Shown one piece after another: positions 11,999-21,883 of a stretch of 45,482 nt of DNA. Numbering within the stretch: position 1 is the first letter of the stretch; each line of letters opens with the position of its first letter. A model generated the notes under the pieces. That model ran no database searches. It was not told the DNA's origin and saw nothing but the letters and a program-made list of their open reading frames with translations. This DNA comes from Bacillota bacterium (GTDB lineage: Bacteria; Bacillota; Limnochordia; JAAZLZ01). The stretch spans positions 1-45,482 of the forward strand of contig JAAYLE010000120.1 of the NCBI GenBank assembly GCA_012522085.1. Reading direction: 5' to 3'. A program made the translations under genes and the position numbers.

Positions 11999-12616
11999 TT
12001 AGTGCCCGTCGGAAAGCCGATGGATGACCTCCTCGTTGCGCCGGAAGATCTCTTTGGCGCTCAAGTGTCCTCCCAGTGTCTCCACCTGCTTTCCCTCCAC
12101 TAACACCAAGACGCCTTGAATCTGGGGAAATTCTGTCAAGGTATTGGCGATAGCCGCGACCATAAGACCCTCAAGGCTTGATCCCCAATTGAAGTTCTCC
12201 ATGATTTCCCGGCTAAAGTTCGCGTAGGCGATGCCATCCTTCACTTCCAGTCCTAAAACCCGGGTCCCTTCCGGCAAGGACCTGTTCAGCCTTGAACCTT
12301 CGGAGGGGCCCTTAGCCAATTCCTGCAAAGCCTCCAAAGGAAGGTTCTCGCCGACCACTCTCCGCAATTCCGGAGCCAAGGAGAACTCCGTTTTGCCGCT
12401 GAAAACGAAATACACCGTCACATCCTGCCCCCCGGCCCTTTGGTCCCGGGTTCTGGGCAGCTCCTCCCGCAAAGTCTCATTTTCCTCCCGGAGCCGGTCC
12501 AACTCCCGTTCCAGGTTCTCAACCCTTTGCATTGCCCGCCGGCGCTCCCCCTGGACATACACCAAAAGCCCCGCCAAAGCAGCGAGGATTACCAACACCG
12601 CCAGTATTTTCCGCAC
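11999..12616 (-). CDS. GerMN-domain (sporulation/germination-type) lipoprotein or membrane protein
   Basis: Hydrophobic N-terminus plus GerMN-like domain (VTVYFVFSGKTEFSLAPELRRV...LQELAKGPSEGSRLNRSLPEGTRVLGLEVKDGIAYANFSRE). GTG start at 12616 preceded by GGGAGG; ORF track extends to 12667. Confidence 0.85.
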   Translation of the reverse strand: MRKILAVLVILAALAGLLVYVQGERRRAMQRVENLERELDRLREENETLREELPRTRDQRAGGQDVTVYFVFSGKTEFSLAPELRRVVGENLPLEALQELAKGPSEGSRLNRSLPEGTRVLGLEVKDGIAYANFSREIMENFNWGSSLEGLMVAAIANTLTEFPQIQGVLVLVEGKQVETLGGHLSAKEIFRRNEEVIHRLSDGH

Positions 12617-12635
12617 CCCTATCCCTCCCGTTGCG

Positions 12636-13487
12636 TCAGCCCCAAAGGAGCAATGCCTCGCGCACAAGCTTAGCCGCGAGCAGCGAGGTAATGTCCCCGG
12701 GGTCGGCAGGGGGACAAACCTCGACGATGTCCATCCCCACGAGCCGCAGGCCCTTCAAACCATAAAGGGCCTGGAGCAGCTCCCGGCTCCCTATGCCCCC
12801 AGCTTCAGGGGTTCCCGTCCCCGGTGCAAAGGCCGGGTCCAACACATCGATGTCGATGCTCAAATAGAGGGGACGGCCGGCAAGCTCCTCTAAGACACTG
12901 GCAAGACCATCCACCCCGCCGGGGAAGAATCTGGTGTTGGCCCGTCCGAAGGCAAACTCCTCCCGAGTGCCCGAGCGGATGCCAAATTGGTAGACCCTCT
13001 CTCCCCCGATGAGGTCCACGATCTGTCTAACGACTGTGGCGTGGGAGTCGGTCTGGCCCAGATATTCATCCCGGAGGTCAGCATGGGCATCGAACTGGAG
13101 GAAGACCAGATCGGGATAAAATCGAATCATCCCCCGGAGGATGGGGAGGCTGATCAGGTGCTCCCCGCCGAGCACTAATGGCAGCCGCCCCTGCCCGGCC
13201 AAGTCGGCCGCCGCCTCCTCGATGCGCCGCAGACTCTCCTCCAAATCGCCAAAGGGCAGAATCAAATCCCCCAGGTCCTCAAAGCTTATCTCATCCAGCC
13301 CCCGATCCAAGGCAGGGCTGTATTCCTCCAGAGCTTCCGATACCTCCCTGATCCTTTCGGGAGCAAACCTGGCGCCGGGGCGGAAGCTTGTGGTCTGATC
13401 GAGGGGGACCCCCAACAGGACCATCCTGCCGCCCGACCCGGCGGACAGAAAGCCGCCGCGCCTTTGCAGATGCTCCCGCCAATTCAT
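12636..13487 (-). CDS. speB: Agmatinase/ureohydrolase family
   Basis: GGEH, FDAHADLRDE, DSHATVV, LSIDIDVLDPAFAPGTGTPE; sits next to speE and the arginine decarboxylase. Confidence 0.93.
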   Translation of the reverse strand: MNWREHLQRRGGFLSAGSGGRMVLLGVPLDQTTSFRPGARFAPERIREVSEALEEYSPALDRGLDEISFEDLGDLILPFGDLEESLRRIEEAAADLAGQGRLPLVLGGEHLISLPILRGMIRFYPDLVFLQFDAHADLRDEYLGQTDSHATVVRQIVDLIGGERVYQFGIRSGTREEFAFGRANTRFFPGGVDGLASVLEELAGRPLYLSIDIDVLDPAFAPGTGTPEAGGIGSRELLQALYGLKGLRLVGMDIVEVCPPADPGDITSLLAAKLVREALLLWG

Positions 13488-14326
13488 CGGGCAGCCTCCT
13501 CCCCGATGAGATCCCGCACGAAGTTGGGCAGAGCAAAGGCCGCCCTGTGCACATCGGGGTTGTAATAAACTGTGGGCACTGCTTGTCTCGCCTTGAAGTC
13601 CACCTGCAGCGGATCATACTTCTTCGAGCCTAGGGAGAAGCTCCACAGGCCCGTCGGATAGGTCGGCACACAGGCCAAATACAGCCGACTGACGGGAAAG
13701 ATGCTGCGAATATGGCCGAAGGACTTCTCAATGAGTGATGCGTTGACATACGGCGATTCCGTTTGGGCCACCAAAATGCCGTCTTCCGTCAGGGCTTCGT
13801 GGATGGCCTGGTAAAAATCCCGCGAAAACAGCCCCACGGCGGCTCCGACCGGTTCGGTGGAGTCTACGAACACGATGTCGTAAGCATCTCGCCGCGTCTT
13901 AATATGGGCGATGCCATCGCCCACCATGATATCGACCCGAGGGTCGTCCAAAGCAGAACTAATGCTAGGCAGATAGCGCCTCGCAGCTTCGATGACGGCC
14001 TCATCAATCTCAGCCAGGACCACTTTCTCAATCGATGGGTGTTTGAGGATCTCCCGGACGGCTCCCCCGTCACCGCCCCCAACGACCGCCACTCTGCGGG
14101 GGTTTGGATGGGTGTATAAAGCCACATGGGTAATCATTTCATGGTACACATATTCGTCTTTTTCCGTCGTCTGGACCATGCCATCGAGGACTAGCATCCG
14201 CCCATACTGGACGGTGTCTAGTACTGCCAACTCCTGGTAGGGAGTTGTCTCCCGATGGAGGAGGCTTTTCACCTTGAGGCTAAGCCCCATGTTTTCCGTT
14301 TGCTTTTCCGTATACCAAAGGTCCAT
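13484..14326 (-). CDS. speE: Spermidine synthase (polyamine aminopropyltransferase)
   Basis: LVLDGMVQTTEKDEYVYHEMITHVAL, VAVVGGGDGGAVREILKHPSIEKVVLAEID, VFVDSTEPVGAAVGLF. Confidence 0.96.
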   Translation of the reverse strand: MDLWYTEKQTENMGLSLKVKSLLHRETTPYQELAVLDTVQYGRMLVLDGMVQTTEKDEYVYHEMITHVALYTHPNPRRVAVVGGGDGGAVREILKHPSIEKVVLAEIDEAVIEAARRYLPSISSALDDPRVDIMVGDGIAHIKTRRDAYDIVFVDSTEPVGAAVGLFSRDFYQAIHEALTEDGILVAQTESPYVNASLIEKSFGHIRSIFPVSRLYLACVPTYPTGLWSFSLGSKKYDPLQVDFKARQAVPTVYYNPDVHRAAFALPNFVRDLIGEEAAR

Positions 14327-14347
14327 GTCCCCATCTCCCCCCAGGTG

Positions 14348-14833
14348 CTAGTACCACAGGGCAACTGCAGCAAACACGCACCCGATAGACTCCACCTTGT
14401 GCTCAACCGACTTGACCAGGGTCTTCTTCAAGGGCATCTGCCGCTGGGCAAAGGCATTCTCCACCATCGCAACGACCTTCTGTTCGGCCTCTTCGCCGCT
14501 GCATCGCCCCGAATACTCCATGATCACGCCAAAGCTGTCCTCGGACATGCCCACTGCCACCGCAGCCGCGATGGTCTCGCCAGGGACTTCGCTGATCAAG
14601 GCTCCATAGGCCGTCGGGGTCAGTGAACCGGCAGGAATGGACACCTCGTCCACATACTTGGCCCCCGGAGGCAGGATGCTGCTGACCCGGACAAGATTAA
14701 GATTCCCCAGTCCCGCGGCCAGCAAAGCGTTGTCAAAAGCATTTAACCCCGTTGGCCCCTCGCTTTTCCCGGCCACTAGGGTGAATTTCTCAGGTGTTGG
14801 CAGCATATGACTACCCCTTCCCATTTTTGACAT
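14348..14833 (-). CDS. pdaD: Pyruvoyl-dependent arginine decarboxylase
   Basis: FTLVAGKSEGPTGLNAFDNALLAAGLGNLNLVRVSSILPPGAK (Ser-Ser self-cleavage site), SLTPTAYGALISEVPGETIAAAVAVG, C-terminal VEHKVESIGCVFAAVALWY. Start may be internal. Confidence 0.92.
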   Translation of the reverse strand: MSKMGRGSHMLPTPEKFTLVAGKSEGPTGLNAFDNALLAAGLGNLNLVRVSSILPPGAKYVDEVSIPAGSLTPTAYGALISEVPGETIAAAVAVGMSEDSFGVIMEYSGRCSGEEAEQKVVAMVENAFAQRQMPLKKTLVKSVEHKVESIGCVFAAVALWY

Positions 14834-14849
14834 GAAAATTACCTGTACT

Positions 14850-14858
14850 AGTATACCA
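14850..14858 (-). promoter_or_regulatory. Candidate extended -10 promoter for the pdaD-speE-speB block
   Basis: Minus-strand TGGTATACT (TGN-TATACT) about 20 bp upstream of the pdaD ORF start. Confidence 0.4.
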
Positions 14859-14939
14859 AAAGTGCCTGGGAAATTAAACTGCGATTTTTTCTCTCCGACC
14901 CCCGGCGAGGAGGAGACGGCGATGCCGATTGTGACAGGT

Positions 14940-14968
14940 TTGACGAGTAAATTAGGGGCTCCTATAGG
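14940..14968 (+). promoter_or_regulatory. Candidate sigma-A-type promoter for fhs
   Basis: TTGACG (14940-14945), 17-bp spacer, TATAGG (14963-14968). Confidence 0.5.
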
Positions 14969-15203
14969 AAGGATAATTAAGAGACATTGTAGAACAAGGG
15001 TCTGATAAGGTCGAGAATCCGCAGGGGGGGATGAAGCGAGTTCAAACAGGCCTGACGCGGCGCGGCTATGAAGGAGTTTGCCATATCCCCTTCACGGGGC
15101 TTTACCTTTGTCTAGGATGCTGTTAGTAGCTGCGCCTTCCACCCGCCGGGATGGGTAAGGTGCCAACCGGAGGGAAATCTACTGCTATGAAAGGAGTCGG
15201 ACT

Positions 15204-16874
15204 ATGCTAAGCGATATTGAGATTGCCCAAAGTGCTAAGCTAAAACCCATCAAGGACATCGCGGCCAGCATCGGGCTGACCGAGGACGACCTAGAATACT
15301 ACGGGAAGTATAAAGCCAAGGTCAGCTTAGATGTCTACAAGCGCCTGGCCGACAGGCCGAACGGCAAGCTCATTTACACCACCGCCATCACCGCCACGCC
15401 TGCGGGAGAAGGGAAGACCTGCACCGCGGTGGGGATCACCCAAGCCCTAGGCAAACTGGGGAAAAAGGTGATGTTTTGTCTGCGCGAGCCATCCCTAGGA
15501 CCCACCTTTGGCGTCAAGGGAGGCGCGGCAGGTGGAGGCTACTCCCAGGTCGTCCCCATGGAGGACATCAACCTTCACTTCACCGGCGACATCCATGCCG
15601 TCGGAGCCGCCCACAACCTGCTCGCCGCGGTGTTGGAGAACCACATCTTTAAAGGAAACAAACTGGGAATTGATCCGAAGCAGGTGCTCTGGCGCCGGGT
15701 CATGGACATGAATGATCGGCAGCTGCGCAACATCGTGGTCGGCCTTGGCGGCAAAGGCGACGGCTTTACGATGCAAAGCGGCTTTGACATCACCGTTGCC
15801 TCAGAAGTCATGGCCATCTTGTGTCTGGCCCAAGACATCGACGACCTGAAGGAGCGGCTGGGCAGGATGCTCGTCGCCTACAACTACGATGGCGGCCCTG
15901 TGTTCGCCAGGGACCTAAACGTCCATGGGGCAATGACCGTCCTCCTGAAGGATGCAATCAAGCCCAACCTGGTGCAAACCTTGGAAGGCCAGCCAGGCTT
16001 CGTCCACGGCGGACCCTTTGCCAACATCGCCCATGGCAACAACTCCATCATCGCCACCAGAACGGCGCTGAAGCTGGCTGATTACGTGGTGACCGAGGGC
16101 GGCTTCGCCGCGGACCTAGGTGCGGAGAAGTTCTTCGACATCGTCCATGGCTACACCGGGCTGAAGCCAGACGTGGCCGTTATCGTCGCTTCCGTCAGGG
16201 CCCTGAACATGCACGGCGGCGTGCCGAGGGAAAAGGTCGCGGAAACCAACTTGGAGGCCCTGGAGAAGGGTCTGGCGAACCTTGACAAACACATCGCCAA
16301 CGTAAAGAAGTTCGGCGTGCCCATCGTGGTCGCGATCAACCGCTTCCCCACCGATGCACCCGAGGAGCTGGAGCTGGTCCACAAGCACTGCGCTCAGGCC
16401 GGCGTTCGCTCAGCCATTTCGGAGGTCGTTGCCAAGGGCGGCGAAGGCGGCGTCGAGCTTGCCGAAACCATTCTGGACGTCTTGGAGAAGGAGCCGGCCA
16501 ACTTCAAGCCCTTGTACGATTGGAACCTGTCCATCAAAGAGAAGATCGAAATCCTGGCCAAGGAAATCTACGGCGCGGACGGGGTTTCTTACACGAACCG
16601 GGCCGAGCGGGATATTGCCAGCTACACTGAACTAGGCTTTGGCGGTCTTCCCCTGTGCATGGCCAAGACCCAGCACTCCCTGTCGGATGACCCCACCAAG
16701 AAGGGTGCGCCGACCGGCTGGACACTGACCATCCGGGAGGTCAGGGCTTCCCTCGGAGCGGGCTTCCTGGTGCCCCTTACCGGCGAGATGATGACGATGC
16801 CGGGCCTGCCGACAAAACCTGCGGCAGAGCAGGTGGACATCTTGCCCGACGGACATATAGTTGGACTTTTCTAG
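15204..16874 (+). CDS. fhs: Formate-tetrahydrofolate ligase
   Basis: [82 protein letters not shown] upstream. Confidence 0.99.
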   Translation: MLSDIEIAQSAKLKPIKDIAASIGLTEDDLEYYGKYKAKVSLDVYKRLADRPNGKLIYTTAITATPAGEGKTCTAVGITQALGKLGKKVMFCLREPSLGPTFGVKGGAAGGGYSQVVPMEDINLHFTGDIHAVGAAHNLLAAVLENHIFKGNKLGIDPKQVLWRRVMDMNDRQLRNIVVGLGGKGDGFTMQSGFDITVASEVMAILCLAQDIDDLKERLGRMLVAYNYDGGPVFARDLNVHGAMTVLLKDAIKPNLVQTLEGQPGFVHGGPFANIAHGNNSIIATRTALKLADYVVTEGGFAADLGAEKFFDIVHGYTGLKPDVAVIVASVRALNMHGGVPREKVAETNLEALEKGLANLDKHIANVKKFGVPIVVAINRFPTDAPEELELVHKHCAQAGVRSAISEVVAKGGEGGVELAETILDVLEKEPANFKPLYDWNLSIKEKIEILAKEIYGADGVSYTNRAERDIASYTELGFGGLPLCMAKTQHSLSDDPTKKGAPTGWTLTIREVRASLGAGFLVPLTGEMMTMPGLPTKPAAEQVDILPDGHIVGLF

Positions 16875-16882
16875 GAAGCAAG

Positions 16883-16912
16883 GGCTATCCCCTCGGGGAT
16901 AGCCTTCTAATA
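16883..16912 (+). terminator. Intercistronic hairpin (terminator or attenuator) between fhs and ndk
   Basis: GGCTATCCCC TC GGGGATAGCC, followed by TTCTAAT (imperfect T-tract). Confidence 0.5.
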
Positions 16913-16935
16913 AAAATGGAAAGGAGGAGCAGCAT

Positions 16936-17334
16936 TTGGAGCAAACCCTGGTGATCCTCAAGCCCGAGATCGTAGCCAGAGGGCTAGTAGGCAGGATCCT
17001 TCAGCGCTTTGAAGACAAAGGCTTGACAATCAAGAGTCTAGCCCTCAAGCAGCTCGAACGAGAGACGGTGGAAGCCCATTACGCCCACCACGCCGACAAA
17101 CCCTTTTTCCAGGGCTTAGTGGATTACATGACCTCGGGCCCCGTTGTCTTGGCCGTCCTGGAAGGACCCCAGGCAATCGCCGTTGTCCGCAACCTGTGCG
17201 GTCATACCAACCCTGTCGAAGCACTGCCAGGCACCATCCGCGGGGACTTTTCCATCGAGCTCCCGGCCAATGCCATCCACGCTTCAGACAGCCCGGAAGC
17301 AGCCCAAGCAGAGATTCAGCGGTTTTTCGGCTGA
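16936..17334 (+). CDS. ndk: Nucleoside diphosphate kinase
   Basis: EQTLVILKPEIVARGLVGRIL, KPFFQGLVDYMTSGPVV, active-site NAIHASDS. Confidence 0.96.
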   Translation: MEQTLVILKPEIVARGLVGRILQRFEDKGLTIKSLALKQLERETVEAHYAHHADKPFFQGLVDYMTSGPVVLAVLEGPQAIAVVRNLCGHTNPVEALPGTIRGDFSIELPANAIHASDSPEAAQAEIQRFFG

Positions 17335-17365
17335 AACCTGGCTGCATAACCAGGAGGTGACGCCA

Positions 17366-19159
17366 TTGGATGACACCCTTGCCAAAGCCCGCATACTGGT
17401 GGGGATGGGTACTTGTGGTTTAGCCGCCGGTGCCCGCCCCGTTTTTGATGCCTTGGTCGAGACCAAACAGGCCGTCGGCGCTGCCGTTGAGATAGTCCCG
17501 ACAGGCTGCATCGGCATGTGTGAACAAGAACCGATCATCGACGTGATCCAGCCGGGCACAGATCGGGTCACCCTAGGACCGATGACACCGGAGAAGGCCG
17601 TCCATGTCCTCGAAGCTCTCATCAACGGCGCCCCCATCCCTGAGGAATGGGTCATCGGCCGCATCACGAAAGATGCCATCTACCCGGAGCTCAGCTCCTT
17701 TCGCAAACAGCGCCGGATAGTGCTTCGCAACTGCGGCTTCATTAATCCTGAATCGCTTGAGGAGTACACCGCCCTTGGGGGTTACGCCGCCCTTGAAAAG
17801 GCCATCACCACCATGACGCCGGAACAAGTCATTGAAGAGGTGATCGCGGCGGGGCTGCGCGGCCGCGGCGGAGGAGGATTCCCAACAGGCCTTAAGTGGC
17901 GTTTCACCCGCCAGGCCGAAGGCGAGAAGAAATACGTGGTGTGCAATGCGGATGAGGGAGACCCTGGCGCCTTCATGGATCGGAGCATCCTGGAGGGAGA
18001 TCCCCACGCGGTCCTCGAGGGGATGGCCATTGCGGCCTATGCAGTCGGGGCCGATGAAGGCTACATCTACGTCAGGGCTGAGTATCCCTTGGCCATTCGC
18101 CGTTTGCAGCTGGCGATCCAACAGGCCGAAGAAAAAGGGTTCCTGGGCCAAGGGATTTTCGGCACGGACTTTAATTTTTATCTCCACATCAAAGAAGGTG
18201 CAGGCGCGTTCGTTTGCGGCGAGGAGACTGCGCTGCTTGCCTCCATCGAAGGCAAGCGGGGAATGCCGCGGCCAAGGCCGCCTTTCCCGGCTTCAAAAGG
18301 TCTGTGGGGAAAACCCACAAACATCAATAACGTGGAGACTTATGCCAATATCCCGTACATTGTCCGAACCGGCGGCGCCTACTTTGCCACCATTGGCACG
18401 GAAAAGAGCAAGGGCACCAAGGTTTTCGCCCTCGCCGGGAAGGTGAACAACACCGGTCTCACAGAAGTGCCCATGGGGATTACCTTGCGGGAGGTAATCT
18501 ATGAGATTGGCGGCGGCATTAGAGATGGGAAAAAATTCAAAGCAGTTCAAATCGGAGGACCCTCAGGGGGATGCATCCCGGAGGAGCTCTTGGACATCCC
18601 CATTGATTACGATTCCCTGACCCAGGCGGGAGCCATCATGGGTTCAGGCGGCATGGTGGTCATGGACGAAGACACCTGCATGGTTGACGTAGCCAGGTTC
18701 TTCATGGACTTCATTCAAAAGGAATCCTGCGGGAAGTGCGCTCCATGCCGCATCGGGACCAAACGGATGCTGGAGATCCTAACGCGCATCACCGAGGGCG
18801 AAGGCCGACCTGGCGACCTGGATGCGCTGTTGGACCTAGCCTATACAGTCAAGGATCTGTCCCTTTGCGGTCTAGGTCAGACGGCTCCCAATCCGGTCCT
18901 ATCAACCATCAGGCATTTCCGCCATGAGTACGAGGCCCATATCGTCGACCGCACCTGTCCGGCGAAGGTGTGCAATGCCCTGCTCACGTACACGATCATT
19001 CCAGAGAAGTGCACCGGCTGTGGTCTTTGCGCCCGCAACTGCCCCGCCAACTGCATTAGCGGGGCCCCGAAGGAGGTCCACATAATCGATCAAACCCGCT
19101 GCACCAAGTGCAACACATGTCTTCAGAAGTGCCCCTTCGAAGCCATTGTGAAAAGCTAG
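17366..19159 (+). CDS. NuoF-like flavoprotein subunit with N-terminal [2Fe-2S] thioredoxin-like domain and C-terminal 2x[4Fe-4S] domain (formate dehydrogenase beta/HydB-like)
   Basis: GLRGRGGGGFPTGLKW (FMN/NADH site), CNADEGDPGAFMDR, ESCGKCAPCRIGTKRM, C-terminal CTGCGLCARNCP/CTKCNTCLQKCP. TTG start at 17366 with AGGAGGTGA at 17352-17360; ORF track starts at 17144. Confidence 0.93.
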   Translation: MDDTLAKARILVGMGTCGLAAGARPVFDALVETKQAVGAAVEIVPTGCIGMCEQEPIIDVIQPGTDRVTLGPMTPEKAVHVLEALINGAPIPEEWVIGRITKDAIYPELSSFRKQRRIVLRNCGFINPESLEEYTALGGYAALEKAITTMTPEQVIEEVIAAGLRGRGGGGFPTGLKWRFTRQAEGEKKYVVCNADEGDPGAFMDRSILEGDPHAVLEGMAIAAYAVGADEGYIYVRAEYPLAIRRLQLAIQQAEEKGFLGQGIFGTDFNFYLHIKEGAGAFVCGEETALLASIEGKRGMPRPRPPFPASKGLWGKPTNINNVETYANIPYIVRTGGAYFATIGTEKSKGTKVFALAGKVNNTGLTEVPMGITLREVIYEIGGGIRDGKKFKAVQIGGPSGGCIPEELLDIPIDYDSLTQAGAIMGSGGMVVMDEDTCMVDVARFFMDFIQKESCGKCAPCRIGTKRMLEILTRITEGEGRPGDLDALLDLAYTVKDLSLCGLGQTAPNPVLSTIRHFRHEYEAHIVDRTCPAKVCNALLTYTIIPEKCTGCGLCARNCPANCISGAPKEVHIIDQTRCTKCNTCLQKCPFEAIVKS

Positions 19160-19171
19160 CAGCTGGAGGGA

Positions 19172-21883
19172 GTGAGATTATTGAAGTCGATATCCCTTAA
19201 GATTAATGGTCAAGAATTGCGGGCCAGGCCGGGGATGACTATTCTAGATGTGGCCAGAGAAGCTGGCATCGAGATCCCCACTCTTTGCTTCCATGAGGAG
19301 CTTAGCAGGGTAGGAGCCTGTCGGCTGTGTGTGGTCGAGGTAGGTGGGGGAAGCAAACTCCTTCCTGCCTGCACCACCCCCGTGGCCGAGGGCATGGAGG
19401 TGCTCACCCACTCGGAAAGGATCAATGCACGGCGCAAAGCCCTGCTGGAGCTTTATCTTTCCGATCATCCCGCCGACTGCCTGGCCTGCGAGAAGTGCGG
19501 CGATTGTCGCCTTCAAGATTACGCTTACGCCTACGGGGTAAGGACTATCCCCTCGGAGGGCGAACGCAGCCAAAGGCAGCTGGATGATAGCAATCCTTTC
19601 TTCATTCGTGACATGGAAAAATGCATCCTGTGCGGCCAGTGCGTCCGCATGTGCGGTGAAATAGTCGGGGCGCATGCCATCGACTTCACCCATCGGGGCT
19701 TCCAAGCCCAAGTGGCCGCAGCCTATGAGATGCCCCTGCAGGAGTCTTCCTGCGTTTTCTGCGGGAATTGCGTGGCCGTATGTCCCACCGGCGCCTTGAT
19801 CCCCAAGGGCAGGATGGGTCAAGGAAGGACTTGGGAGTTCAAGACGGTCACAACGACTTGCACCTACTGTGGAGTAGGCTGCCTCCTCGACTTGCAGGTG
19901 AAAGACGACCAACTCGTCGATGTCTCCCCGGGCGACGGCCCGGCCAACCGGGGGAAGCTTTGCGTCAAGGGACGGTTCGGCCTCGATTTCATCCACCATC
20001 CTGAGCGGCTGACCAAGCCCCTGATCAAGAAAGACGGCCGATTCGTCGAAAGCACTTGGGATGAAGCGTTGGACTTTGTCGCCAGACGCCTGTTGGAAAT
20101 CAAAGGGGCCCACGGCAGCGACGCCCTTGGAGTCTTTGCCAGTGCGAAATGCACCAATGAAGAAAACTACCTCCTGCAAAAGTTCGCCCGGGCAGTTTTG
20201 GGAACCAACAACGTGGACCACTGTGCAAGGCTCTGCCATGCCTCCACAGTGGTTGGTCTGGCAACAGCCTTCGGCAGCGGTGCGATGACCAATTCCATCC
20301 CCGAGGTCAAGTTGGCCGACACCATCCTGGTGACGGGCTCCAATACCACCGAGGCCCATCCGGTCATCGGCTATTTGATCAAACAGGCCGCCGCCCAAGG
20401 GACAAAGCTTATCGTGGCCGACCCCCGGCGCATCGAACTTGCCGAGGTGGCCGATGTGCACCTGCAGCTCCTGCCCGGGACCAATGTGGCCCTCTTTAAC
20501 GGCCTAGCCCATGTGATCATCGAGGAGGGGCTGGTCGATGAAGAATTCATCGCTTCCCGAACAGAAGGCTTTGATGCGCTGAAGAAGGCCTTGGCCAAGT
20601 ACACACCAGAGTATGTGCAGAAGGTAACCTCCGTCCCCGCGGATCTCATCCGCAAGGCGGCGAGATTGTACGCCAGGGCAGAGCGAGGGGCGATCTACTA
20701 TTCTATGGGCATCACCCAGCATTCCCAGGGAACGGACAACGTTTTGGCCATTGCCAACCTGGCCATGCTCACAGGCAATGTGGGCCGGCCGGGCACAGGG
20801 GTCAACCCCCTCCGGGGTCAAAACAACGTTCAGGGAGCCTGTGACATGGGGGCCCTGCCCAACGTGCTCCCTGGTTATCAAGCGGTAGCCAATCCCGAGC
20901 TTAGGGCCAAGTTCGCCCAGGCCTGGGGCGTTGACCTGCCGGAAAAGCCGGGGATGACCATCACCGAGATGATCCCTGCCGCTTTGTCCGGAAACATCAA
21001 AGCCCTTTATATCTGTGCCGAAAACCCCATGGTCAGTGATCCAGATATTAACCACGTTCGCAAGGCTCTAGAGAACCTGGAATTCTTGGTCGTGCAGGAC
21101 ATTTTCCTCACGGAAACGGCTCAGCTCGCCGATGTGGTGCTGCCCGGAACCACCTTCGCAGAAAAGGACGGCACCTTCACCAATACGGAAAGGCGCGTCC
21201 AGCGGGTGCGCCAGGCCGTCTCACCGAGGGGGGACAGCCGGCCCGATTGGCAGATCATCTGCGAGCTTGCCCGCCGCATGGGCTATGAGATGGCCTATCA
21301 AGACCCATCGGCCATCATGGACGAAATCAGTTCCCTCACCCCCAGCTACGGCGGCATCGACTATGGCCGCATCGAGGAAGAGGGGCTCTGCTGGCCCTGC
21401 CCAACCAAGACCCACCCCGGTACTCCCGTCTTGCACGCCGAGCGCTTTACCCGGGGACTAGGCAAGTTCACTCCTGTCGAGGCCATCGGTCCTGCCGAGC
21501 TTCCGGATGATGAGTATCCCCTCATCCTCACCACCGGCCGGAATCTATATCATTTCCACACCGGGTCCATGACCCGGCGCTCTGAGGGTCTCGACTGGCG
21601 CCTTCCAGAAGGGTACGTTGAGATTAATCCAGGGACGGCTAGGGACATGGGCATCAAGCATGGCGATATGGTCAAGGTAGCGTCCAGGCGAGGCGAGATC
21701 GAAATCAGAGCCTGCGTCACTCCGATGGTACCGGAGGGAATCATCTTCATTCCCTTCCACTTTGCCGAAAGCGCTGCCAACGTCCTCACCAATCCGGTTC
21801 TGGATCCCGTCGCCAAGATTCCCGAGTTCAAAGCTTGTGCGGCGAGGATAGAGAAGGTTGCATCCCTTGAGGAGGTGAGCTGA
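19172..21883 (+). CDS. fdhA: NAD-linked formate dehydrogenase, catalytic (alpha) subunit with NuoG-like N-terminus; Cys-type
   Basis: 2Fe-2S ferredoxin-like N-terminus, HxxxCxxC-like and 2x4Fe-4S clusters, CTYCGVGCLLDLQV, catalytic-site CARLCHASTV (Cys codon TGC at 20234-20236), C-terminal molybdopterin-dinucleotide-binding domain. Start may be TTG at 19181. Confidence 0.93.
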   Translation: MRLLKSISLKINGQELRARPGMTILDVAREAGIEIPTLCFHEELSRVGACRLCVVEVGGGSKLLPACTTPVAEGMEVLTHSERINARRKALLELYLSDHPADCLACEKCGDCRLQDYAYAYGVRTIPSEGERSQRQLDDSNPFFIRDMEKCILCGQCVRMCGEIVGAHAIDFTHRGFQAQVAAAYEMPLQESSCVFCGNCVAVCPTGALIPKGRMGQGRTWEFKTVTTTCTYCGVGCLLDLQVKDDQLVDVSPGDGPANRGKLCVKGRFGLDFIHHPERLTKPLIKKDGRFVESTWDEALDFVARRLLEIKGAHGSDALGVFASAKCTNEENYLLQKFARAVLGTNNVDHCARLCHASTVVGLATAFGSGAMTNSIPEVKLADTILVTGSNTTEAHPVIGYLIKQAAAQGTKLIVADPRRIELAEVADVHLQLLPGTNVALFNGLAHVIIEEGLVDEEFIASRTEGFDALKKALAKYTPEYVQKVTSVPADLIRKAARLYARAERGAIYYSMGITQHSQGTDNVLAIANLAMLTGNVGRPGTGVNPLRGQNNVQGACDMGALPNVLPGYQAVANPELRAKFAQAWGVDLPEKPGMTITEMIPAALSGNIKALYICAENPMVSDPDINHVRKALENLEFLVVQDIFLTETAQLADVVLPGTTFAEKDGTFTNTERRVQRVRQAVSPRGDSRPDWQIICELARRMGYEMAYQDPSAIMDEISSLTPSYGGIDYGRIEEEGLCWPCPTKTHPGTPVLHAERFTRGLGKFTPVEAIGPAELPDDEYPLILTTGRNLYHFHTGSMTRRSEGLDWRLPEGYVEINPGTARDMGIKHGDMVKVASRRGEIEIRACVTPMVPEGIIFIPFHFAESAANVLTNPVLDPVAKIPEFKACAARIEKVASLEEVS

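Noticed and set aside
15157-15180. GGTGCCAA-like segment in the fhs leader suggesting a SAM-I (S-box) riboswitch
   Set aside because: The other S-box core elements (AGAGNGGNGGAGGGA, GAUGAAACCCGGCAACC) are absent in order; not called.
20234-20236. Possible selenocysteine at the formate dehydrogenase active site
   Set aside because: The codon is TGC (Cys), not TGA; no need for recoding.
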